Origin: Paracoccaceae bacterium
Lineage (GTDB): Bacteria; Pseudomonadota; Alphaproteobacteria; Rhodobacterales; Rhodobacteraceae
Length of the DNA stretch: 64,000 nucleotides
Assembly: GCA_033344815.1 (NCBI GenBank)
Contig: JAWPMR010000001.1
Coordinates: forward strand, 4,140,136-4,204,135
Direction of reading: 5' to 3'
The notes beneath the pieces are model-generated. The model searched no databases. It had not been told where the DNA came from and saw only the letters and a list, made by a program, of their open reading frames with translations. The translations under genes and the position numbers were made by a program. This document shows positions 57,736-64,000 of the stretch, one piece after another (the stretch's first letter is position 1; each line of letters begins with the position of its first letter).

Positions 57736-58205
57736 CAGATCGGCTCCTCGATAACATGCTCTTCCCACTCGTCTTCGGGGATGTCGAATTCACTCAGCGT
57801 CCACCCCTGCACCGAGACACCTGCATCATGCACGGATTGCGCGGTGCCGCTGATCAGCGGGTGCCAGTCGGGCAGCGGTTTGCCCTGCCACAGCAAGCGG
57901 TAGGCGCAGGTTTGCGGCATCCAATAGGCGTGGGTGTCCAGATTATCGGGCTTCAGCACAATGCAATCGGGCACAAACTGGTGGCGGTTGTCATAATGTG
58001 CACAACGGCAGTTGGAATCGTCGAGCAAGCGGCAGGCGATGCGGGTCAGGGCGACCTCGCCGCTGTCCTCGTCTTCCAGCTTGTTCAGGCAACATTTGCC
58101 GCAACCATCGCACAGGGATTCCCATTCCTTCTGGCTCATTTTGGCCAAGGGTTTGCGTTCCCAGAACCTGTCTTTCAGGCCCTTGCGATCAATCGGGTCG
58201 CTCAC
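57735..58205 (-). CDS. YcgN-family cysteine-cluster protein
   Basis: This 156-residue protein has the UPF0153/YcgN cysteine pattern: LCDGCGKCCLNKL near residues 32-44, then RIACRLLDDSNCRCAHY and PQTCAYRLL. The cysteines probably bind an Fe-S cluster or zinc. It overlaps ribF by 4 bp upstream and the aldolase gene by 1 bp downstream. Biochemical role is not known. Confidence 0.9.
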   Translation of the reverse strand: MSDPIDRKGLKDRFWERKPLAKMSQKEWESLCDGCGKCCLNKLEDEDSGEVALTRIACRLLDDSNCRCAHYDNRHQFVPDCIVLKPDNLDTHAYWMPQTCAYRLLWQGKPLPDWHPLISGTAQSVHDAGVSVQGWTLSEFDIPEDEWEEHVIEEPI

Positions 58206-59134
58206 AGCGCGCTCAATATCTGACGCGCCTTCGCGCTGTCGGCATCCATTTGTGTGATCAACGCATCCAGCCCGTCAAATTTCACTTCCGGGCGCAGGTG
58301 TTCAACCAGCCCCACAGAGAGGGGCGTGTCATAAAGATCGCCCTGAAAATCGAAAATGAAGGTTTCGAGATTGGGTCTGTTCTCGCCAAACATTGGCCGC
58401 ACACCCATCGAGGCAACACCGTGATAGCTGCCCATATGGGGGCCGTCCAACACATCGACCAGCACGGCATAGACGCCAAATGCGGGCGGGTGCAGCCCGT
58501 CGATGGACATGTTCGCCGTGGGATAACCCAATTCGCGTCCACGCTGTTCGCCGCCGATGACCGGGCCTTCGATGCGGTGCCAATGGCCCAGCATGGAGGC
58601 CGCCAATCGTGGATCACCATCGCTCAGCGCCGCGCGGATCGCGGTCGAAGAGATGGTTTTATCAGACTGCGCGATCAAGGCGGCAATGGTCACGCCAAAG
58701 CCCATGTCCCGGCCAAACTGTTGCAAGTGTTCAGCGGTGCCGGCGCGTCCTTTGCCAAAGCAGAAGTCGGCCCCGACGATCACATGCGTGAGGCCAAACC
58801 CTTCAGCGATGACCTTGCGGGCGAAATCTTCCGGGGTCAGGGCCGCGAGGGCTGCGTTGAAATTCAACTCATACAAACGGTCAACACCGAGTTTTTCCAA
58901 TCGGCTGGCCCGGGCTTCACGGCTCATCAGACGGAAGGGCGGCGCACCCGGCGCAAAATGGACACGGGGATGGGGTTCAAACGTGACAATACCAAGCGGT
59001 GCATTTGGTTCGGCGCGTCGCGCAAGGTCAATGACCGACTGATGACCCAGATGCACGCCGTCAAAATTGCCGATCGCGGCGCTGGCACCACGATGATCCG
59101 GGTCAACAAACTGATAGTCGCGGATGATCTTCAT
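58202..59134 (-). CDS. ribF: Bifunctional riboflavin kinase / FAD synthetase
   Basis: A 310-residue enzyme making FMN and FAD. The N-terminal adenylyltransferase part has AAIGNFDGVHLGH and ISSTAIRAAL. The C-terminal kinase part has the GRELGYPTANM motif. The start is at 59134 (MKIIRDYQFVD), the normal opening; 12 more upstream codons lack conservation. Overlaps YcgN by 4 bp. Confidence 0.95.
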   Translation of the reverse strand: MKIIRDYQFVDPDHRGASAAIGNFDGVHLGHQSVIDLARRAEPNAPLGIVTFEPHPRVHFAPGAPPFRLMSREARASRLEKLGVDRLYELNFNAALAALTPEDFARKVIAEGFGLTHVIVGADFCFGKGRAGTAEHLQQFGRDMGFGVTIAALIAQSDKTISSTAIRAALSDGDPRLAASMLGHWHRIEGPVIGGEQRGRELGYPTANMSIDGLHPPAFGVYAVLVDVLDGPHMGSYHGVASMGVRPMFGENRPNLETFIFDFQGDLYDTPLSVGLVEHLRPEVKFDGLDALITQMDADSAKARQILSAL

Positions 59135-59212
59135 GTCGCCCTGCGTACCCGCCACGGGCCGGACACGCAAGCAAACGGCGCGGTCAGTCTGACGCGTTGC
59201 GCAGGTAAATTG

Positions 59213-59656
59213 TCAGTCGAATTTGCGCGACGGTGCCATCACCGTGGCCTCGCCGATCAGCACCTTTTTGCCGTCAACCGCACAATGGCATTCCAGCTTT
59301 ACGCGGCGCTTGGCCATTTCAATGTCGATCACCTTTACTTCGGCATAGACGAGATCCCCCGGACGCACGGGTGCGAGGAATTTTAACGATTGCCCCATAT
59401 ATACGGTCCCATGACCAGGGAGTTGTTCGCCAATCACCGCAGAAATCAACCCCGCGGTCAGCATCCCATGGGCGATTCGTCCCTCGAAAATCGTGTCGCG
59501 CGCGTATTCATCGTCCAGATGCACCGGATTCCGGTCGGTAGAAATCTGCGCGAACATTTCGATGTCCTCGTCTGTCACCACCTTTTGCAAGTGGCGCGAC
59601 ATGCCCATTTCGATGTCTTCGATGCAGATGGTGCCACGGGGCAGATTGTCCAACAT
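59213..59656 (-). CDS. MaoC-family hydratase ((R)-enoyl-CoA hydratase-like)
   Basis: A 147-residue single hotdog domain with the hydratase 2 motif: Asp41 and His46 in STDRNPVHLDDEYA, and FEGRIAHGMLTAGLIS. Such proteins hydrate (R)-trans-enoyl-CoA and can feed 3-hydroxyacyl-CoA into polyhydroxyalkanoate. A role with phaAB is possible but they are not linked. ATG at 59656 follows GGAAGGG. Confidence 0.88.
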   Translation of the reverse strand: MLDNLPRGTICIEDIEMGMSRHLQKVVTDEDIEMFAQISTDRNPVHLDDEYARDTIFEGRIAHGMLTAGLISAVIGEQLPGHGTVYMGQSLKFLAPVRPGDLVYAEVKVIDIEMAKRRVKLECHCAVDGKKVLIGEATVMAPSRKFD

Positions 59657-59746
59657 GATGACCCTTCCGGTAATTTTCTGATCAATACGACGTAACTGTT
59701 GAAACTTTATTACTTCGCAGATGCAGAAAAGCAAGTAGAAAATAGG

Positions 59747-60619
59747 TCAGCGAAGGTACCCTATCGCATAGGTTGGATTGGACATTTCCTTTTCTAAATA
59801 AGACTTTAGGGCATCCGGATCGGGATCTGTATCCGTTTTGGTCTCGGCAGCGGCCAGCCCCCCCGAGATAAACAACGAATCGATGTCTTCGCCCATGGCC
59901 CCCGCGATGTCTGTCAGCACACCGTCACCAATGGCCAGAATGCGATTGTCGGGTACATCCGTGCCTAGGGCGGCCAATCTGCGGCGCGCCAGATCGTAGA
60001 TCGGGGGATGGGGTTTTCCAAAGTAAAGGCTCTCGCCGCCCATTTCGGTGTAAAGCTGTGCCAGAGCACCGGCGCACCATTCGCGCTGTTCGCCCCTGTC
60101 CACCACGATATCGGGATTTGCGCACAAGAGTTTGAGGCCCCGCTGCTTGGCAACGAGAAACTCCGGGCGCATCACGCTCGGATCGGCAAGTGGGTCATAG
60201 GGCCCAGTACAGACAATGCCGACGGCCTCTTCCAGCGGTACACTGCGCACCGCAACCGGATTATCTACAACACCGATGGGTTCGAAAAAACGCTCATCCC
60301 CGGGGTAGCCTATGTGCCATACGGCGTCTCCGACCACGCCGCGAAACATCGCGGAACGGGCGCTGTCCCCGGACGTGGCGATGGTGTCCCAGCTGTCATC
60401 CGGCACACCAAAGGCGATGAGTTGTTTTTCGACGCCGGCGCGTGGGCGGGGCGAGTTCGTGACCAGCACGACTTTGCCGCCGGACGCGCGGTACTCTTGC
60501 AGGGCGCTGACGGCTCCCGGCAAGGCGGCCACGCCGTTGTGAACGCATCCCCAAAGGTCCACAAACAGGGCGTCATATTGAACTGAAATGTCGGAAAGTG
60601 CGTGGATGGTACGGGCCAT
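59747..60619 (-). CDS. HAD-superfamily phosphatase, TIGR01459 type
   Basis: A 290-residue class IIA HAD hydrolase. Motif I is FVDLWGCVHNG (Asp then Trp-Gly in place of the second Asp), a hallmark of the TIGR01459 subgroup. Motif II is VTNSPRPR, Lys in FGKPHPPIYD is motif III, and LAIGDGVLTDIAGA is motif IV. Substrate is unknown. The lost second Asp may change or weaken phosphatase activity. Confidence 0.88.
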   Translation of the reverse strand: MARTIHALSDISVQYDALFVDLWGCVHNGVAALPGAVSALQEYRASGGKVVLVTNSPRPRAGVEKQLIAFGVPDDSWDTIATSGDSARSAMFRGVVGDAVWHIGYPGDERFFEPIGVVDNPVAVRSVPLEEAVGIVCTGPYDPLADPSVMRPEFLVAKQRGLKLLCANPDIVVDRGEQREWCAGALAQLYTEMGGESLYFGKPHPPIYDLARRRLAALGTDVPDNRILAIGDGVLTDIAGAMGEDIDSLFISGGLAAAETKTDTDPDPDALKSYLEKEMSNPTYAIGYLR

Positions 60620-61028
60620 ATTTACCCCTCGTTTGTTCAGGAATTCGCGCGAAGTGCGGCTGGCGCAGTTCGGAAATTTGCAGTCAGGGGGGTCAGATCA
60701 TGAAGGACGCGACGCTGCAAGCCCATCGTCGCCATCCTGCGGAGCCGTCACAACCACAATGCCATGAAAGCCAAGCCTCTGTGGTTGTGGATCGAAACTC
60801 GATGCCTGCGATGGTCTGCACTCCAATCATCGCAGCGGGCGTTCATCGTGCAACGCCCAATGCCGCGCAGCGGCGACGCAGTCCGGCAATAACGCCACCG
60901 ACATCGCCAGTCCGGCAGGCATTTCGCATCTGGTTTGGCTTTGCCTGCAACCCGCATACCGAAACGCGCAACCCTGTGATTTGCAGGGTTGCTTGCTGGG
61001 AACGGTACGCAATTAGCCGTATGAGGGG
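60620..61028. other. Intergenic region with two hairpins, no gene
   Basis: No coding frame is supported in these 409 bp. CACAACCACA (60749-60758) and TGTGGTTGTG (60780-60789) form a perfect 10-bp inverted repeat with a 21-bp spacer. GCAACCCTG-N7-CAGGGTTGC (60968-60992) is a perfect 9-bp hairpin, 37 bp after the ppaC stop and probably its 3'-end structure. A non-coding RNA cannot be excluded. Confidence 0.5.
60968..60992 (-). terminator. Hairpin downstream of ppaC
   Basis: GCAACCCTG (60968-60976) pairs perfectly with CAGGGTTGC (60984-60992). On the minus strand only a short T run follows, so termination efficiency is uncertain. Confidence 0.55.
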
Positions 61029-61949
61029 TCAGACCTTGAGGTTCGGAATGATCTGTTTCTTGCGGCTCATGATGCCCGGCAAGACCACGGTGTCGCCCTC
61101 AACAGATGCGTCAAAACTCTTTTCAGCAACTGATTTCACGAAATCATTTGGCACCAGAAGCGTGGCTTCTTCGCTCAGGATATCGACGACAAAAAGCAAC
61201 ACCTGATCGGCACCGTCCTCGGTGGCGACGCCCGGCATCGCAGCCATCAATGCGTCTTTGCGGTCAAGCACTTGCGCGGGTGACGTTGTTTCCAGCACGG
61301 ACACGCGGAACTGTTTGCCATCAACCGCGTATTCCTTGCTGTCCATGCGCAGCAATTCAGCCTCAGAGAACGCCGAAACGTCTGATTTGGCGGCAAACAT
61401 CTCAGCCGCATATTCGGAGATGTTGATGTCCAGCGCTTGTGCCAGATCCCATGCGATGGCCTTGTCTTCATTCGTCGTGGTCGGGCTGCGGAATTCCAGC
61501 GTGTCGCTGAGGATACAGGACAGCATCGCGCCCTGAATATTTTCCGGCATTTGCGCGATGTCCTTGCCGATCATCTTCCACATGATGGTCGCGGTGCAGG
61601 CGAGGGGTTCAATGCGGATGTCGATGGGACCTTTGGTTTCCAGACCACCGACCAGTTTGTGATGATCAATGATCCCCTGGATGTCAGCATCGTTGATATG
61701 GTCGGGCAATTCGGCAGGGTTGTTGGTATCCACGATCACAACGGGTGTGTCTGCTGCCACATCCGAGATGATCTCGGGCTTGTCCAGCGACCAGCGCTCC
61801 AGAACGAACAGGGCTTCTGTATTGGGTTCACCCAAAAGCACGGGTTTGGCGTCGACGCCTTTGATCTGGTTGAGGTACCATGACCAGATGATGGGCGAAC
61901 CGGTGCTGTCGGTGTCGGGAGATTTGTGGCCAAAAACGAGCGTGGTCAT
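61029..61949 (-). CDS. ppaC: Manganese-dependent (family II) inorganic pyrophosphatase
   Basis: A 306-residue DHH-family phosphatase splitting pyrophosphate. The metal ligands are visible: FGHKSPDTD (His8, Asp12, Asp14), VIVDTNNP (Asp74) and IDHHK (Asp95-His97). The C-terminal DHHA2 domain ends with SRKKQIIP, the substrate-binding Arg-Lys motif. It is monocistronic with a downstream hairpin. Family II enzymes are less common than family I in alphaproteobacteria. Confidence 0.94.
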   Translation of the reverse strand: MTTLVFGHKSPDTDSTGSPIIWSWYLNQIKGVDAKPVLLGEPNTEALFVLERWSLDKPEIISDVAADTPVVIVDTNNPAELPDHINDADIQGIIDHHKLVGGLETKGPIDIRIEPLACTATIMWKMIGKDIAQMPENIQGAMLSCILSDTLEFRSPTTTNEDKAIAWDLAQALDINISEYAAEMFAAKSDVSAFSEAELLRMDSKEYAVDGKQFRVSVLETTSPAQVLDRKDALMAAMPGVATEDGADQVLLFVVDILSEEATLLVPNDFVKSVAEKSFDASVEGDTVVLPGIMSRKKQIIPNLKV

Positions 61950-62038
61950 ACTGGGGAATCCTACAGATTGAATGTCAATTTTCGCGCCTTATAGCATGGT
62001 CGTTGATCTTGTCACCCCGCATATGCTGCATTGCAGCA

Positions 62039-62392
62039 TTAGAGGTTAATTTCTGCGCGCTTCTTTTTGGTCAACCCGTTCAGAACCATGTCGTAGGATG
62101 CCTGGATGTGATTGCGCAGTTCTTCATCAGAAAGACCGGGGTCCTCAAAGTGCTGCAGCCATTTCAATCCGCGCGATGCGAGATAGGGCGCAGGCCTGAT
62201 CCCCGGCACATCCTGCAGCACTTCAAACGCCAGTTCCGAGGCTTTGAACGTGAATGCATCCACGCCCTTGTTCCAGCCGCATAAGGCAAAGACTTTGCCG
62301 CCGATTTTCCAGACATCCGAGTTGCCCCATTGCACAACATGGGTCGTGGCAGGCAGGTTGGCGCAAAACGTATTGAAATCCTCGCGGGTCAT
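62039..62392 (-). CDS. MmcQ/YjbR-family protein
   Basis: A 117-residue protein of the MmcQ/YjbR family with a CyaY-like fold: FNTFCANLPATTHVVQWGNSDVWKIGGKVFALCGW, then FKASELAFEVLQDVPGIRPAPYLASRGLKW. These are called DNA-binding proteins in databases on structural grounds. It stands alone, 89 bp from ppaC. Function unknown. Confidence 0.88.
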   Translation of the reverse strand: MTREDFNTFCANLPATTHVVQWGNSDVWKIGGKVFALCGWNKGVDAFTFKASELAFEVLQDVPGIRPAPYLASRGLKWLQHFEDPGLSDEELRNHIQASYDMVLNGLTKKKRAEINL

Positions 62393-62617
62393 TCAGTGAT
62401 GCTAAGGCGTTGTGATTGTGATGTCATCCCGAACGATTGACTGGCATCGTTACAATCCCTGCTATAAAGAAAACCAACCTGATTTGAGTTTGTCCAATGC
62501 GCCACGCTGTGATGATGTAGGACGCATAGACCTGTGCACGGTGGACATTCGTAGAGCAATCAAAAGGGCGGTAAAATTCCAAAAGCCACCAAAACAACAC
62601 TGCCACAGCCAAGAGAG

Positions 62618-63286
62618 ATGGACCTCTATCCACCAGTCAAAAAGCTGTTGGAGGGTCAGGGCTACGAGGTCAAAGCGGAGGTTGGTGCCGCGGATGTTGT
62701 TGCCATCCGAGGTTCTGAAGACCCGGTTGTTATTGAGTTGAAGCTGTCCCCCTCGCTTGCAGTATTTCATCAATGTGTTGAGCGATTGGCCGTTACAGAT
62801 GCTGTTTACATGGCGTTTGTTCATCAACCCGGCAAACGGGCGCAGAAATCGCGCAAGCAGGCGATTGCCATGGCGCGCAGGTTGGGGATCGGGGTCATGA
62901 CCGTCCGCCTGAAGGATGGGCATGTTGAGGTGCATTGCGATCCGGGTCCTTACGCGCCGCGTAAATCGAACAGGCGCAAGGCAGCGATGATCCGCGAATT
63001 TGCACGGCGCACGGGAGATCCGAATGCCGGAGGGCAGACGCGTTTGGGTCTGGTGACCTCTTATCGGCAGGATGCGCTGAGATGCGCAGCACATCTGGCA
63101 GAACATGGTGCGAGTAAAGGAGCGACCGTCGCAAAAGCAGCGGGCGTTCCGACAGCGACGCGGCTGATGGCCGACAATCATTATGGCTGGTTCGTGCGGG
63201 CGTCCAAAGGTGTTTACACCCTGACTGATGCGGGGCGCGAGGGTCTGGTGCATTGGGCTTACAGTTGGGAAGAAGACCCCCTTTGA
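62618..63286 (+). CDS. DUF2161 protein with PD-(D/E)XK nuclease-like core
   Basis: This 222-residue protein has Asp26 (GAADVVAIRG) and Glu40-Leu-Lys42 (VVIELKLS), the PD-(D/E)XK catalytic pattern. A basic central region (KRAQKSRKQAIAMARR, PRKSNRRKAAMIREF) and a winged-helix-like C-terminus (GATVAKAAGVPTATRLMADNHYGWFVRASKGVYTLTDAG) follow. It could cut or bind DNA. The ATG at 62618 lacks a strong ribosome binding site, and the frame stays open about 20 codons further up, so the start is uncertain. It lies just before groES. Confidence 0.82.
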   Translation: MDLYPPVKKLLEGQGYEVKAEVGAADVVAIRGSEDPVVIELKLSPSLAVFHQCVERLAVTDAVYMAFVHQPGKRAQKSRKQAIAMARRLGIGVMTVRLKDGHVEVHCDPGPYAPRKSNRRKAAMIREFARRTGDPNAGGQTRLGLVTSYRQDALRCAAHLAEHGASKGATVAKAAGVPTATRLMADNHYGWFVRASKGVYTLTDAGREGLVHWAYSWEEDPL

Positions 63287-63337
63287 TCGCACGGTCAGGG
63301 AGACTCAAAACTCTTGAAATTTTCGCAAATGGGGCTG

Positions 63338-63366
63338 TTGACACGGTCGCGGGTGATGCCTAATTA
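63338..63366 (+). promoter_or_regulatory. groESL sigma-70 promoter
   Basis: TTGACA (63338-63343) and TAATTA (63361-63366) are spaced by 17 bp, just upstream of the CIRCE element, which would cover the start of transcription. Confidence 0.6.
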
Positions 63367-63373
63367 AACCTCG

Positions 63374-63400
63374 TTAGCACTCAGGTAGAGCGAGTGATAA
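63374..63400 (+). promoter_or_regulatory. CIRCE operator of groESL
   Basis: TTAGCACTC-N9-GAGTGATAA matches the CIRCE consensus (TTAGCACTC-N9-GAGTGCTAA) with one mismatch. HrcA binds it and represses groESL until heat shock occupies GroEL. Confidence 0.92.
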
Positions 63401-63469
63401 CGGTCCCGACGCGTAATTCTGCGTTTTGGATCAATTGGGAGAAACTTTGAGCCTTAAGGAGCTGCAAAG

Positions 63470-63757
63470 ATGGCATTGAAACCGCTTCATGACCGCGTGC
63501 TGGTACGCCGCACGGAAAGCGAAGAAAAAACAGCTGGTGGATTGATCATCCCCGATAGCGCAAAAGAGAAACCTTCCGAAGGTGAAGTTGTTTCCTGTGG
63601 CGAAGGCGCACGCAAGGACAGCGGTGAGCTGATCGAAATGGCTGTAAAAGCCGGTGACAAGATCCTGTTCGGCAAATGGTCCGGTACAGAAGTTACGCTC
63701 GATGGCGAAGAACTGCTGATGATGAAGGAAAGCGACATCATGGGGATCATCGAGTAA
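63470..63757 (+). CDS. groES: Co-chaperonin GroES
   Basis: A 95-residue lid of the GroEL chamber: [14 protein letters not shown] at the start, the mobile loop [18 protein letters not shown] and the C-terminal [15 protein letters not shown] precedes the ATG by 8 bases. CIRCE and a sigma-70 promoter lie upstream. groEL follows 89 bp later. Confidence 0.97.
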   Translation: MALKPLHDRVLVRRTESEEKTAGGLIIPDSAKEKPSEGEVVSCGEGARKDSGELIEMAVKAGDKILFGKWSGTEVTLDGEELLMMKESDIMGIIE

Positions 63758-63822
63758 GCCATCCGGCCGACTTGATGGTGGCCTGAAAGCCCACCCTACG
63801 ACATATCGCTGAACTTAACTGA

Positions 63823-64000
<178 letters not shown>

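Noticed and set aside
57998..59386. 462-codon plus-strand frame over ribF
   Set aside because: It is antisense to ribF and its neighbours, which have clear motifs and coupled starts.
62437..62468. Sigma-70 promoter TTGACT/TATAAA for the DUF2161 gene
   Set aside because: The spacing is 20 bp, too long for a normal promoter, and no MerR-type operator lies in the spacer.

Overview
The window reads as one contiguous piece of a Rhodobacterales (Roseobacter-group) alphaproteobacterial chromosome. This is inferred from gene content and style. There is an F1-only ATP synthase operon (atpHAGDC), two proteins with VPLPA-CTERM tails, ETF-ubiquinone oxidoreductase, phaAB, a TctABC-type tricarboxylate transporter, TTAA-N7-TTAA CtrA-type boxes and a CIRCE-controlled groESL. 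Genes are dense, often with 1-4 bp start/stop overlaps. I saw no rRNA, tRNA, CRISPR array, prophage or insertion sequence.

Layout. 1-11 kb is housekeeping: a partial membrane protein, greA, a SoxR/VOC divergent pair with a very soxS-like promoter, ETF-QO, a TPR protein, ispE, a polyprenyl diphosphate synthase, trmN6 and a transporter/LysR pair. 11-16 kb holds an unannotated 37-codon gene with its own terminator, phaB and phaA, an EAL phosphodiesterase, tag and rpsD. 16-25 kb holds the first VPLPA-CTERM protein, hisC-tyrA-extensin, DUF2125, a ChaC-like cyclotransferase, and a two-gene MotA/ExbB plus MotB/OmpA pair with a long periplasmic coiled coil. 25-36 kb holds clpA, gloB, atpHAGDC, a PHB-depolymerase-like esterase and the second VPLPA-CTERM protein.

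36.4-48.1 kb is a catabolic island: a TcuA-like flavoprotein, a GntR regulator, an AbrB-family membrane protein, a solute-binding-fold protein without signal peptide, a D-2-hydroxyacid dehydrogenase with a small partner gene, prpF, a fused TctA-TctB permease, TctC, and the TctD/TctE two-component system. Together these suggest uptake of a tricarboxylate and its conversion towards aconitate. Two repeat-type operators are visible here: a perfect GGATAC palindrome at gntR and three GGTATA repeats over a promoter at 41.5 kb.

48.1-54.2 kb is gene-poor and partly decayed, around a YdjM-like membrane hydrolase. It also carries a GAF-PAS-PAS histidine kinase with a single-domain response regulator, preceded by CtrA-type boxes, and an 11-bp-phased GTGTAC repeat. 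54-64 kb returns to housekeeping: prs, small enzymes, ribF, a MaoC hydratase, a HAD hydrolase, a family II pyrophosphatase, a PD-(D/E)XK protein, groES and the start of groEL.

I do not see one clearly new multi-gene system. The best leads are the SoxR-driven VOC gene, the tricarboxylate island with its operators, the stator-like coiled-coil pair, the CtrA-linked kinase and the 37-codon gene.
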